Origin: JANXQE01 sp035651635
GTDB taxonomy: Bacteria > Verrucomicrobiota > Verrucomicrobiia > Limisphaerales > UBA8199
Length of the DNA: 36,719 nucleotides
Assembly: GCA_035651635.1 (NCBI GenBank)
Contig: DASRFK010000235.1
Coordinates: 1 to 36,719, forward strand
Direction of reading: 5' to 3'
Translations under genes and position numbers: made by a program
Shown: in pieces, positions 24,397 to 33,595 of the stretch
Position numbering within the stretch: the first letter of the stretch is position 1
Layout of the letters: each line of letters opens with the position of its first letter
The notes under the pieces: model-generated
What the model was told of the DNA's origin: nothing
Databases searched by the model: none
The model's input: only the letters and a program-made list of their open reading frames with translations

Positions 24397-25350
24397 CTAA
24401 GCTCCAATGGTCTTGCGCAGCACGGCCAGGCTGCGAGGCACGGCGATGTCGGGGTTTTGTTTGCCTTCGAACTCAAGACAGCAGTAGCCGGTGTAGCCGG
24501 CAGCGGACAGGATCTTGGCGATGCGTTTGTAATCGAGATTCAACGTGTACCACTCGCCGCCGCCGTAGTAAGTCTTGGCCTGAACGTAGACCGTTTTAGG
24601 CGCGATCTGGGTGAGTTTGTCGTAAGGGTTTTCCATGAAGTTGCCGGTGTCCATCAATGCGCCGAGCCATGGCGAAGGCACGGCATTGATGATGCGCAGC
24701 TGGCCTTCCGGTGTGCGGCTCAAGCCCCAATGATTTTCGAGCGCCAGCACCACCCCGCATGCTTCGGCTTTGGGAATGCATTTTTCGATGCTCTCGATGC
24801 ACCATTTGAACCCGTCATCTTCAGAGCACCCGGGCAGAATCGGTTCGATGCCGCGCGCTTTCATTAAATCGTCAAAATCCTTGATCGTGTTCCATCGCCC
24901 GGAATTGAGACGGATGCAGGGAATCCCAAGCTCGTAGGCGATTTCGAGGCATTTATGTGTGTGTTCGACGTGTTTCTGGCGTTCCGCGGGATCCTGCTGC
25001 ACGAAGTTCTGGTGAATGGACAGGCAGACCAGTTCGATCCCATTGCGGAACGCGTGGCGCCTGAGTTTGCGCAAGTAGCTACGTTGGTCGGCGGTCAACG
25101 GCTCCTTTTCCGGGATGTCCATTTGCCGGTGCAATACATCCACGCCCTCGACGCCAAATTCCGCGGCTTTGTCGATCACGGTTTCAATGGGAACTTTGGG
25201 ATCGCGAAAGTGCCAATAGGAATAAGTGCAGACGCCGAGCTTAATGCGCTTTTTTTGGCTTTTGCCAGTGGTTTCCTGCGCCAGGCCCGGCATCGACAAG
25301 GTCGCGCCGGCACAGGCGGTTGCCGCGAAGAAAGAGCGTCGGTTCATCAT
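24397..25350 (-). CDS. Secreted sugar phosphate isomerase/epimerase-like TIM barrel
   Basis: The 317-residue product has the AP-endonuclease-2/xylose-isomerase-like TIM barrel of sugar phosphate isomerases and epimerases. It begins with NRRSFFAATACAGATLSMPGLA, a Tat-type signal. Barrel strands include LGVCTYSYW, GVEGVDVLH, IPCIRLNSGR, VVLALENHWG (metal-binding Glu), LGALMDTGNF and YCCLEFEGK (Glu). The substrate is unknown; a sugar from polysaccharide breakdown would fit. Two adjacent ATGs at 25350 and 25347 are equally possible. Repeats fill the upstream DNA. Confidence 0.88.
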   Translation of the reverse strand: MMNRRSFFAATACAGATLSMPGLAQETTGKSQKKRIKLGVCTYSYWHFRDPKVPIETVIDKAAEFGVEGVDVLHRQMDIPEKEPLTADQRSYLRKLRRHAFRNGIELVCLSIHQNFVQQDPAERQKHVEHTHKCLEIAYELGIPCIRLNSGRWNTIKDFDDLMKARGIEPILPGCSEDDGFKWCIESIEKCIPKAEACGVVLALENHWGLSRTPEGQLRIINAVPSPWLGALMDTGNFMENPYDKLTQIAPKTVYVQAKTYYGGGEWYTLNLDYKRIAKILSAAGYTGYCCLEFEGKQNPDIAVPRSLAVLRKTIGA

Positions 25351-25434
25351 AGGTGTTCGAAGTGAAAGTGAACGGCATGGTAACCACCTTCCCCCGGTGT
25401 GTCGAGCCGCCCGGCGCGTCGCGTTAGGGCGAAG

Positions 25435-25784
25435 GACGTGGCCGGGGACGTCGCAGCGTGACGTCCTCCACCAAAATGGTAGGGATGGCGCGCTGCGCCG
25501 TCCGGGCCGCGTTCAGCGGCGCAACGTCGGATGGAGGGTAACTCCTCTCGCATTCGTTCCGGCCGCTGGACGCGGCCGGGGACGTCGCAGCGCGACGTCC
25601 TCCACCAAATGGTAGGGATGGCGCGCTGCGCCGTCCGGGCCGCGTTCAGCGGCGCAACGTCGGATTGAGGGTAGCTCCTCTCGCATTCGTTCCGGCCGCT
25701 GGACGGGGCCGGGGACGTCGCAGCGCGACGTCCTCCACCAAAATGGTAGGGATGGCGCGCTGCGCCGTCCGCGCCGCTCAGCGG
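25435..25784. repeat. Three tandem copies of a 133/134-bp GC-rich repeat (third partial)
   Basis: Units start at 25435, 25569 and 25702; the first two are 134 and 133 bases and nearly identical, and the third keeps about 80 bases. Each begins with GGCCGGGGACGTCGCAGC and carries GGACGTCGC-AGC-GCGACGTCC, which is a perfect 9-bp stem in units 2 and 3 and has one mismatch in unit 1. ATGGCGCGCTGCGCCGTCC follows, which can also fold. The third unit ends at the XRE gene stop. There are no spacers between units, so this is not a CRISPR array. Confidence 0.9.
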
Positions 25785-26380
25785 TAAATCACGATTAAAA
25801 AGGCAATCGATTCTGTCTTGCCGGTGTTCACCAGGGCATGAGACACATCGGCGCGGTAACTGGCAGAATCGCCCGGGTCGAGTTCCTCGGCATCGCTGGC
25901 AGATTCAATCCGCAAATGCCCTTTCTGGACGGTCAAAAATTCGCGCGTGCCTTCGAAATGGGGCGCGCTGCGCAAGGACCCGCCGGGCTGCAGACGGACT
26001 TCATAAAACTCGACGTCCTTTTCCAGGTTCAACGGCGAGAGCGTGCGGATCATGCAGTCCTTATCTGAGCGATAATGATAGGCCCGGTCGTTGGCCCGGA
26101 TGACCGTGACGGCCGAGGCTGCGCCGGGCATCTCGATCAATTCGCCCAGAGTCAAACCAAACGCCCGCGCGATCCGCAGCGTGACCGCCAGCGTCGGGTT
26201 GGCCTGTTCCCGCTCGATTTGGCTGAGCATCGAGCGGCTCACTCCGCTGGCATTGGCCAGTGATTCCAAAGACCAACCGCGCGCCGCGCGCAGGTGTTTC
26301 ACCCGGCTGCCCAGGTGCCGATTAATGGTGTCGGCCGGTTCAGAATGCGGTCCGGCTTTGGAAGCATTATTGTTCTTCAT
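25778..26380 (-). CDS. XRE-family regulator with C-terminal cupin domain
   Basis: The 200-residue product has an XRE helix-turn-helix at about residues 26-81 (VKHLRAARGWSLESLANASG, VSRSMLSQIEREQANPTLAV). A cupin domain at about 120-198 (EFYEVRLQPGGSLRSAPHFEGTREFLTV, then ELDPGDSASYRADVSHALVN) follows. This architecture is a common family of regulators that sense a small ligand in the cupin and repress metabolic or stress genes. Target and ligand cannot be told. It is divergent from the sigma-54 regulator gene across about 235 bases. Confidence 0.93.
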   Translation of the reverse strand: MKNNNASKAGPHSEPADTINRHLGSRVKHLRAARGWSLESLANASGVSRSMLSQIEREQANPTLAVTLRIARAFGLTLGELIEMPGAASAVTVIRANDRAYHYRSDKDCMIRTLSPLNLEKDVEFYEVRLQPGGSLRSAPHFEGTREFLTVQKGHLRIESASDAEELDPGDSASYRADVSHALVNTGKTESIAFLIVIYR

Positions 26381-26615
26381 TGCCCGGGACTGATCGAAAT
26401 CAAGTCCAAGTCACGTTTTCCTGAGCCAGAGTAAGCGCAAGCCCCGACGACGCGAAGTAAAAACAGTCAAATGCGCAGCGGGCACCTGCCTGGTGGAGAA
26501 GTTTCGCCGCGACCGCCGGCTGCAGCGGGCCGGACCTTGCCGCGCCAGTCCCGACTTTGCGCACGCTCCAAAAGGCTCTTGCCCGGCAGGGAACCCTTCC
26601 ACTACGCTCGTGACA

Positions 26616-28088
26616 ATGGCGAAGATCCTCCTGGTGGACGATGAATTGACCATGGTTCAAATGGTCGCCGATATGCTTCGCCAGGAAGGTCACGAGGTAT
26701 TTCCCTTCACCAACATCGAGGCTGCTTCCGCCGCTCTGACCACCCATTCACCCGAGTTGGTCATTACCGACCTGTACCTCGATAAGGCGAATCCTCATGG
26801 GATGGAAATTTTGAAAAAGGCTCGTGAACTTACGCCGCCGGCGGTGGTGATCGTCATTACCGGTTTCGGTTCGATCGATACGGCCAAGGAAGCGATGAAG
26901 CAGGGCGCTTTCGATTATCTGGAAAAGCCTTTCAAAGTCGATGAATTCAAACTCTGCGTGCAACGGGCGCTTTCATACAACGCCGCGCTGACGGAAACAG
27001 TTTACCTGCGCAAACAGCTTAAAAAGAAATACCAGTTCAGCCAGATCATCGGCAGCGCGCCCAAAATGCAGCAGGTCTTCAAAATGATTGAGCGCGTCGC
27101 CGACACCGACAGCACGATCCTCATTCTGGGTGAAAGCGGCACCGGCAAGGAATTGGTGGCCCGCGCGCTGCATTTCAACAGCCGGCGCCAGTTCGCTCCC
27201 TTCGTGCCGATTAACTGCAGCGCTTTGCCGGAGAATCTCCTCGAATCCGAACTCTTCGGCCATCGCCGAGGCGCTTTTACCGGCGCCATCACGGATAAGA
27301 AAGGTCTGTTCCAGGAAGCCGACGGTGGAACGATTTTTCTGGACGAAGTTGGATCGATGTCGCCGTTGTTGCAGAGCCGGCTCTTGCGTGTTTTGCAAGA
27401 GAAAGAAGTGCGCCGCGTTGGCGAGAACATGCCCGTCTATGTAAATGTCCGGGTGCTGGCGGCGGCCAACGAGCCCCTCGAAAAACGAATCAAGGAAGGC
27501 ACGTTCCGTGAAGACCTCTATTACCGGCTCAATGTCATCGCCATTCAGTTGCCGAGCTTGCGCGAGCGGCGGGACGACATTCCGTTATTGGTGGCGCATT
27601 TTCTCAAAGGCAAAACCAACCCGCAGAGCGGTCGCCCGTTTCAAATGACGCGCCAGGCCATGGAGGTTATGTGCCTCTATGACTGGCCGGGCAATGTGCG
27701 TGAGCTCGAAAACGCCGTGGAACGCGCCGCGGCGCTCTGCGAAGGGGAAGTGATCCAGGCGCTTGACCTGCCCCCCAGCGTCCTGGAGTCCGTGCATTTT
27801 CAAGCGACCGGCAAGGAGCCCGACGCGACCGTAGCGTTGCCGATCGTGCCCGATTCGGCGCTTTATCCTTTGCGCTCCGCCGAAGGTCCACTGACCGCCG
27901 CAGGGGCGGCCGCTGCGCCGGGCGCCCCGTTCTTGCCTCTGAAAACTTTCATGCGCGAACAGGAGCAAGCACATCTGAACCGCGCCCTGGAACAGTGCGG
28001 CGGCGATAAGGAACAAGCGGCCGTGTTATTGGGAGTGAGTCTGGCCACGCTCTACCGCAAAATGTCCGGCGAGGAAAAGGAGTCCTGA
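26616..28088 (+). CDS. Sigma-54-dependent response regulator (NtrC/ZraR type)
   Basis: The 490-residue product has a receiver domain at 1-118 with D8, D9, phospho-acceptor D52 and K104. An AAA+ sigma-54 activation domain follows at about 142-375, and a C-terminal Fis-type helix-turn-helix. Walker A is GESGTGKE at 172-179, GAFTGA at 219-224 contacts sigma-54, and FLDEVG at 241-246 is Walker B. DLYYRLNVI and DWPGNVRELENAVERA follow. The tail (EQCGGDKEQAAVLLGVSLATLYRKM) binds DNA. ATG 26616 is chosen because AKILLVDDE is the true receiver start. No histidine kinase lies in the window. Two genes follow. Confidence 0.96.
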   Translation: MAKILLVDDELTMVQMVADMLRQEGHEVFPFTNIEAASAALTTHSPELVITDLYLDKANPHGMEILKKARELTPPAVVIVITGFGSIDTAKEAMKQGAFDYLEKPFKVDEFKLCVQRALSYNAALTETVYLRKQLKKKYQFSQIIGSAPKMQQVFKMIERVADTDSTILILGESGTGKELVARALHFNSRRQFAPFVPINCSALPENLLESELFGHRRGAFTGAITDKKGLFQEADGGTIFLDEVGSMSPLLQSRLLRVLQEKEVRRVGENMPVYVNVRVLAAANEPLEKRIKEGTFREDLYYRLNVIAIQLPSLRERRDDIPLLVAHFLKGKTNPQSGRPFQMTRQAMEVMCLYDWPGNVRELENAVERAAALCEGEVIQALDLPPSVLESVHFQATGKEPDATVALPIVPDSALYPLRSAEGPLTAAGAAAAPGAPFLPLKTFMREQEQAHLNRALEQCGGDKEQAAVLLGVSLATLYRKMSGEEKES

Positions 28089-28160
28089 GGCTATCTCCCC
28101 TGACCAAAAGAGGGTGAATGTTTGCCAAAACTGGTGTGGCGCGGTCGGTCGAACGGATCC

Positions 28161-28376
28161 ATGACGGAGGTGCCAGTGAATGCTGTTTCTGCCGCCAAAG
28201 AACCGGTCCTGAGCGAGAGCCGGCAGATGGTTTTACCTCGGAGGAGCGAATCACCGCCGCCAGATGAAACAGCGGAATTAAGTGTTGAGGAAGTGCAAAT
28301 CCGGGCCGAAACCGTGACCTTGGTGCTACGGGAGATTCTCCGTGGTCCTTCTGGCAGTGATCGGGGGAGACGGTGA
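28161..28376 (+). CDS. Small unknown protein coupled to CNBD gene
   Basis: The 71-residue product has no recognisable domain: a Pro/Glu/Ser-rich first half, then ETAELSVEEVQIRAETVTLVLREILRG, which could be a helix. Its stop overlaps the GTG of the next gene (GTGA), which argues for real translation. A TTG at 28122 would give 13 more residues. It may be a small partner of the CNBD protein. Confidence 0.5.
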   Translation: MTEVPVNAVSAAKEPVLSESRQMVLPRRSESPPPDETAELSVEEVQIRAETVTLVLREILRGPSGSDRGRR

Positions 28377-28849
28377 AGGAACGGAACACCCTCAGTCGAC
28401 TTGTCGCAATTCATCCGTTTCTCTCCGGAGTGAAGCCGTCGATCCGCAGGCTGTTCTGTCAATGCGCGACCCTGCAGCGATTCAGTGAGGGCCAGATCCT
28501 CTTCAGCGAGGGCTCCCCGGCCGAACGCTTTTATCTCATTAACAGCGGGCAGGTGCTGCTGGAAGTTGCCGTGCCGGACCGAGAGATGCTGACCATTGAA
28601 GCCGTTGGGGCAGGCCAGGCGTTGGGTTGGTCGTGGTTCTTCCCGCCGTTTCAATGGCGCTTCACCGCGACGGCCGTGCAGCCGACCGAGACCATTGTTT
28701 TCGCGGCCAAGGCCCTTCGCGAACAAGCTGAATTGCACCAGAAGTTCTGTCATGAGCTGGTGGTGCGCCTGGGCGACGTGCTGGCCGGGCGATTGGAAGA
28801 TGTGCGCACGCGCCTGATTTACGCGTCACAACAACGAGTGGCCTCGTGA
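28373..28849 (+). CDS. Cyclic nucleotide-binding domain protein (no helix-turn-helix)
   Basis: The 158-residue product is a single Crp-like cNMP-binding beta roll. It contains PFLSGVKPSIRRLFCQCATLQRFSEGQILFSEGSPAERFYLINSGQVLLEV, and GAGQALGWSWFFPPFQWRFTATAVQPTETIVFAAKALRE at about 80-115. It ends in a helix and has no C-terminal helix-turn-helix, so it should not bind DNA itself. The Arg of the usual phosphate-binding cassette (RSA) is not obvious, so ligand binding is uncertain. It starts at GTG 28373, overlapping the small ORF's stop. Being downstream of the sigma-54 regulator suggests a role in the same response. Confidence 0.85.
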   Translation: MKERNTLSRLVAIHPFLSGVKPSIRRLFCQCATLQRFSEGQILFSEGSPAERFYLINSGQVLLEVAVPDREMLTIEAVGAGQALGWSWFFPPFQWRFTATAVQPTETIVFAAKALREQAELHQKFCHELVVRLGDVLAGRLEDVRTRLIYASQQRVAS

Positions 28850-28885
28850 GCAACGCTTCCGCGGGCTGCTTCTCTGACGAGCTAT

Positions 28886-30322
28886 TTAAATAAGGATGGG
28901 CTTGACGACCTGGCCATGAACATCGGTCAGGCGATAGTGCCGGCCTTGGAAGCGGTAAGTGAGGCGTTCATGATCGATGCCCAGGCAATTGAGAATCGTC
29001 GCTTGCAAATCGTGAACATGGACGGGATTTTCTGCGATATTGAAGGAAAAATCATCGGTCGAGCCGTAGGTGATCCCCGGCTTGATGCCGCCGCCGGCGA
29101 GCCACACCGAGAAGGCTTTGCCATGGTGATCGCGGCCGTAATCGTCCTGGGTCAGACGCCCTTGGCTGTAAACCGTGCGCCCGAATTCCCCACCCCAAAT
29201 CACCAGGGTGTCTTTGAGCAATCCCCGTTGTTTTAGATCCATGACGAGGCCCGCCGAGGCCTGGTCAACATCCTTGGCCAGCACCTTGATGCGTTCGGGC
29301 AGGCCGCCGTGGTGGTCCCAGCCACGGTGATAGAGTTGGATGAAGCGCACGCCGCGCTCGGCCATGCGCCGGGCCAGCAGACAGTTGGCGGCATAGGAGC
29401 CGGGTTGGCGGGCCGATTCGCCATAAAGCTGGAAGCTCGATTCGGGTTCGTTGGACAGGTCCATCAATTCCGGCATGGAGGTCTGCATCCGGTAGGCCAT
29501 TTCGTACTGAGTCATGCGAGCCGCAATCTCGGGGTCGTGCACCTGCTCAAGCCGTTGTGCGTTGAGACCGTTGAGGGTGTCGAGCCAGTCACGGCGTCCC
29601 GCGCGTTCCAGGCCGGGCGGATCTTTGAGATACAACACCGGCTCGGCGCCGGAGCGCAATTTCACACCCTGGTAGCGGCTGGGCAAAAAGCCGCTGCCCC
29701 ACAAACGCGAGAGAAGTCCCTGGTCGCCGGTGCCGCTGCTGGGAACGGAAATGAGCACGACGAAGGCGGGGAGGTTTTCGTTCTCGGAGCCAAGCCCATA
29801 ATCAACCCAGGAACCCATGCAAGGGCGGCCTGGCTGTTGGCTGCCGGTCTGCAGGAAAGTGATCGCCGGATCGTGATTGATCGCCTCGGTGTTCAGCGAT
29901 CGAATCAGGCACAGGTCGTCCGCGATTTTTTGCGTGTAGGGCAGCAGGTCGCTGATTCGGCACCCGCTCTGTCCGCAGTTGCTGAAGGCGAACTTGCTCG
30001 GGGCGATGGGCAGGCGAGCCTGGCCCGAAACCATGCCGGTGATGCGCTGGCCCATCCGGACGGAATCCGGCAAGTCCTGGTCAAAGCGGGCTTTCAGCTC
30101 GGGTTTTTCGTCGAACAGCTCCAACTGGGACGGCCCGCCGGATTGAAAAAGGTAAATCACTCGTTTCGCGCGGCCGGGGAAATGCAACCCAGTGGATCCG
30201 CGCGAGCTGTTGGTGGCGCCCTGAAGTACGCCGCCCAGAAGCTGGCCGAGGGCCAACGCGCCGAGGCTGAGCGTGGAGCGGGCCAGAAAACTGCGACGCG
30301 TCAGGAGGAACGGTTCATTCAT
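28886..30322 (-). CDS. DUF1501 family secreted protein
   Basis: The 478-residue product is a DUF1501 protein, a large PVC-group family found next to PSD1 proteins. It opens with a Tat-type signal, LTRRSFLARSTLSLGALALG. Family marks are RVIYLFQSGGPSQLELFDEKP, IRSLNTEAINHDPAITFLQTG, AERGVRFIQLYHRGWDHHGGL, LVIWGGEFGRTVYSQ and DYGRDHHGKAFSVWLAGGG. The fold is related to sulfatase or alkaline phosphatase-type hydrolases, but no substrate is proven for the family. It starts three bases after the stop of the PSD1 gene and is surely co-transcribed with it. Confidence 0.93.
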   Translation of the reverse strand: MNEPFLLTRRSFLARSTLSLGALALGQLLGGVLQGATNSSRGSTGLHFPGRAKRVIYLFQSGGPSQLELFDEKPELKARFDQDLPDSVRMGQRITGMVSGQARLPIAPSKFAFSNCGQSGCRISDLLPYTQKIADDLCLIRSLNTEAINHDPAITFLQTGSQQPGRPCMGSWVDYGLGSENENLPAFVVLISVPSSGTGDQGLLSRLWGSGFLPSRYQGVKLRSGAEPVLYLKDPPGLERAGRRDWLDTLNGLNAQRLEQVHDPEIAARMTQYEMAYRMQTSMPELMDLSNEPESSFQLYGESARQPGSYAANCLLARRMAERGVRFIQLYHRGWDHHGGLPERIKVLAKDVDQASAGLVMDLKQRGLLKDTLVIWGGEFGRTVYSQGRLTQDDYGRDHHGKAFSVWLAGGGIKPGITYGSTDDFSFNIAENPVHVHDLQATILNCLGIDHERLTYRFQGRHYRLTDVHGQVVKPILI

Positions 30323-30325
30323 GAA

Positions 30326-33300
30326 TCAATTACGGCTAATTGTTTCGTCGAGATTTAAGATCAGGCTCGCCACGTTCGCGTAGGCCGCCAGTTCGATGGC
30401 GTCAAGGTGAGCGTCGGCCTGCGACGCACCGACCGACAGGAACGCCCGGGCCGCGGCGGGATCATTGCGGTACACGGTAAGTCGTCGTTCGAGCAGTGAA
30501 CAAAGTGCTCCCCGCTCTTCCGCTTTGGGTTTGCGCGCCGTAGCCAATTGGAAGGCAAAAGTCAGGCGGTCGGCCGGCGAGGCGCCGCCCTGAAGCAACA
30601 TCCGTTCGGCGAGCTTGCGGGCGGACTCGACCTGGTAAGTGTCGTTCATGGCGGCCAGCGCTTGGAGCGGGGTATTGGTTTTGGGCCGGCGCGCCGTGCA
30701 AACTTCCCGGTCCGGGACGTCAAAAGTGCTAAGCGAAGGATGGGGTACGGTGCGCTTCCAGAAGGTGTACAAACTGCGGCGATACAATTCGGGGCCGGAG
30801 GATTCGGTATAACTTGTGCCTGGATAATCGGCGGCGACGACGATGCCCTTGTATAGGTTGGTAGGTTGATACGGGTAAACAGGTGGGCCGCCGATCTCGT
30901 CGTGCAATAAGCCACTGAGGAACAAGGCCTGGTCGCGCACCATTTCGCCCGTGAGTCGTTGCCTTGGGCCATGCGCCAGCAGGCGATTTTCGGGATCGCG
31001 TTCGTTGAGGGCCTCCGTCGAGCGCGAATCCTGGCGATAGGTAGCCGAGTTGGCCAGCTGGCGCAGCAACCGTTTCACGTCCCAACCATGTTCTCGAAAA
31101 TCCACAGCCAACCAATCGAGCAACTCCGGGTGGCTGGGGGCCTCGCCCTGGTATCCGAAGTTTTCCGAGGTTTTGACCAGACCGGTTCCAAAGAGGGCCT
31201 GCCAAAAGCGATTCACTACCACGCGGGCGGTAAGGGGATTGGCGGGATCGGTCAGCCATTCCGCCAGTCCCAGCCGATTACGCGGGGCTTTCTTCGAGAA
31301 AGGCAAAATGAATTCGGGCACGTCAGGCTCGACCCGATCACGCGGAGAGTCATATTGACCGCGAAAGAGGACAAAGGTGGGCCGTTCCTGCGGCAGTTCG
31401 CGCATCACCATCGTACTGGGGGAATCGCTCTCGATGGCGAGCAGGGCAGAACGGGCGCTGTGCGCGGCTTCAGCCGCCGGCGCAAATTCCGGCTGATGCT
31501 GCTCCAGCCAGGCATATTGCAATTGTTTCGCTTGCCAGGCTGTCCGTTGCTGCGGCGGTGTGTCAGCGGCAAACCGAAGCGCCGCGGCCCGCGCATGGGC
31601 CGCCAATTCTTCCAACGCCGCGGGCGCAGCGATGATTTCCGGACGAGCCAAGGCGCCCACAAAACCGCTTAGTCCTTTTTCGTCCGAACCGCCGATGACC
31701 GCCGCGCCCGTTGGCCCCAACTTCAGAGTGAGATCGTCGTGAATGACATCGCGGAACCATTCTTCGCCGTCCACCCAGACGCGCAGGCCTTTAGCCGCCA
31801 TGGAACCATCGCAGGTGAGCAGTAGCTGATGCCATTCCCCCGTGGGAATGCTTTCGCGAGTGAGCAATTGGATAGCGTAGCCGGGCCAGCGGTGAGCCAG
31901 TCGCACGTCCAGTGCGCCCCGATTATTCAAACGCACCTGAAGGCCTTCGCCAAATTGCTCGGCGGAGGGTGGCACTTTGAAATTCGCGGTCGAGAAGAGC
32001 ACCGCCTCGTTTGAGCCATCTCTCCTAACCCAAGTGGAAAAGGCCCACCCTTTGGAGTAGTCGGCTGCAGGCAGAGAATCCGTTCGCAGATTGGATTTGC
32101 CATTAAGAACCAGCGCCGGCTTTGCAAGCGGTCCGTTCGTGAGTAACCAGTCGCCGCGAATCTGGAATGGCTTTCCTCCTGCCAGGTTCGTCACGGATTC
32201 GGGGTTGGGCGAGGTTGGAAATTCGAGGCGTAAAACGTCGTTGGTCGTTGCCGCCGGTTCCCGGTATGGCAACCGATTGGCTATTTCATCAAGAACAACG
32301 TCTTTCCAGGTCCGCGCGGCCAGTGATTGCATTTTCATTTGTGCGGTCGCCAGCTCAGCCCGGTGCCGCGCCATCTCCAGCTGCTGTTGGCGAGTGGGCG
32401 CGGGCAGAATCGGTGCGGCATTGGCGAAACGCCCGTCTTCCCCGGTTTCATCAACGTTATTGAAGAAGGCGAAGAAGCGGAAAAAGTCCTTTTGTGAAAT
32501 GGGATCGAATTTGTGGTCGTGGCAGCGGGCGCATTCCATGGTCAGGCCAAGCCACGCAATCGAAGTCGTGCGGACGCGATCGGCGACGTATTCGACGCGA
32601 TATTCCTCGTCGATGATGCCGCCTTCTGAGTTAATGCCGTGATTCCGGTTAAATCCGGTGGCGATGAGCTGATCGAGCGTGGGTTTAGGCAGGAGATCTC
32701 CCGCCAATTGCTCGGTAATGAAGCGGTCGTAGGGCAAGTTGCGATTGAAAGCCTCGATGACCCAATCGCGCCAGCGCCACATGCTGCGGAGGACGTCGTT
32801 GTTGAAGCCGTGGGTGTCGGCATAGCGCGCCAGGTCCATCCAGTCTGAGGCCATTCGCTCACCGAAATGCGGGCTGGCGAGCAACTCATCGATTGCGGTC
32901 GAAACCGGGTCCCGCCGGCGGGACCAGCTTCGCAATTGGTCGGGTGTTGGCGGCAGTCCCGTCAAATCCAGACTCAACCGGCGCAGGAGAACAGATGTTT
33001 CGGCCTCGGGCGTGGGTGTGAGGCCTTCCTGTTCCAAGCGGGCGAGAACGAACGAGTCGATTTCGTTGCGGAGCCAGCGCTTATTCTTTACCGCGGGGAG
33101 CGTCGGACGATGTGGGGCGACGAAAGACCAATGGTTTTGCCACTTCGCGCCGTCACTGATCCAGCGCCTAATCAAATCAATGTCCTGGGGCGTGAGCTTC
33201 TTGCCGCTTTTGACAGGTGGCATGAGGTCGTCGGGATCCTTAGCCGTGATGCGTTCGACCAGTTTGCTCTCTTGAGGTTTGCCGGGGACGAGGGCAATTT

Positions 33301-33595
33301 CGCCATCAGGCAGAGGTTTCGTGGCAGCGTCCCTAAGGTCGAGGCGCAGCTTTGCCTTGCGCTTGTTCTCATCTGGCCCATGGCAGGGATAGCAGTTTTC
33401 CGCCAGGATTGGCCGAATATCGCGATCGAACTCGGGCCGTAAAGCCCCGGAGTCGGAACGGACAGCGGCCGGTCCAGCTCCCGCCTGCTCGACCAAAGAG
33501 CCAAAGAAAAGCAGTGCGCAAAAGGCAAAGAGAGAAAATTGGGCTTGGTGCGCCCGGCGGCCCGGGAACAGAACCTGAGATTCGCGACAGCGCAT
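30326..33595 (-). CDS. PSD1/PSCyt1/PSCyt2 protein with LamG-like insert (DUF1549/DUF1553)
   Basis: The 1089-residue product is exported, with a hydrophobic signal at about 18-40. A PSCyt1 (planctomycete cytochrome c) domain has its heme site at C68-H72 (CYPCHGPDENKRKAKLRLDLR). PSCyt2/DUF1549 follows (WLRNEIDSFVLARLEQEGL to CARCHDHKFDPISQKDFFRFF). A concanavalin/LamG-like domain (WAFSTWVRRDGSNEAV, VWVDGEEWFRDV) splits the two halves. PSD1/DUF1553 ends it (RLGLAEWLTDPANPLTARVVVNRFWQALFGTGLVKT, FDVPDREVCTARRPKTNTPLQALAAMND). ATG 33595 is preferred over 33673. Biochemical role is unproven; secreted carbohydrate handling is the usual inference. Confidence 0.94.
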   Translation of the reverse strand: MRCRESQVLFPGRRAHQAQFSLFAFCALLFFGSLVEQAGAGPAAVRSDSGALRPEFDRDIRPILAENCYPCHGPDENKRKAKLRLDLRDAATKPLPDGEIALVPGKPQESKLVERITAKDPDDLMPPVKSGKKLTPQDIDLIRRWISDGAKWQNHWSFVAPHRPTLPAVKNKRWLRNEIDSFVLARLEQEGLTPTPEAETSVLLRRLSLDLTGLPPTPDQLRSWSRRRDPVSTAIDELLASPHFGERMASDWMDLARYADTHGFNNDVLRSMWRWRDWVIEAFNRNLPYDRFITEQLAGDLLPKPTLDQLIATGFNRNHGINSEGGIIDEEYRVEYVADRVRTTSIAWLGLTMECARCHDHKFDPISQKDFFRFFAFFNNVDETGEDGRFANAAPILPAPTRQQQLEMARHRAELATAQMKMQSLAARTWKDVVLDEIANRLPYREPAATTNDVLRLEFPTSPNPESVTNLAGGKPFQIRGDWLLTNGPLAKPALVLNGKSNLRTDSLPAADYSKGWAFSTWVRRDGSNEAVLFSTANFKVPPSAEQFGEGLQVRLNNRGALDVRLAHRWPGYAIQLLTRESIPTGEWHQLLLTCDGSMAAKGLRVWVDGEEWFRDVIHDDLTLKLGPTGAAVIGGSDEKGLSGFVGALARPEIIAAPAALEELAAHARAAALRFAADTPPQQRTAWQAKQLQYAWLEQHQPEFAPAAEAAHSARSALLAIESDSPSTMVMRELPQERPTFVLFRGQYDSPRDRVEPDVPEFILPFSKKAPRNRLGLAEWLTDPANPLTARVVVNRFWQALFGTGLVKTSENFGYQGEAPSHPELLDWLAVDFREHGWDVKRLLRQLANSATYRQDSRSTEALNERDPENRLLAHGPRQRLTGEMVRDQALFLSGLLHDEIGGPPVYPYQPTNLYKGIVVAADYPGTSYTESSGPELYRRSLYTFWKRTVPHPSLSTFDVPDREVCTARRPKTNTPLQALAAMNDTYQVESARKLAERMLLQGGASPADRLTFAFQLATARKPKAEERGALCSLLERRLTVYRNDPAAARAFLSVGASQADAHLDAIELAAYANVASLILNLDETISRN

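Noticed and set aside
25435..25784. CRISPR array
   Set aside because: The units are 134 bp, contiguous and lack variable spacers; no cas genes are near.
29309..30358. 349-codon plus-strand open frame
   Set aside because: It is antisense to the DUF1501 gene, with no domain or coupling to neighbours.
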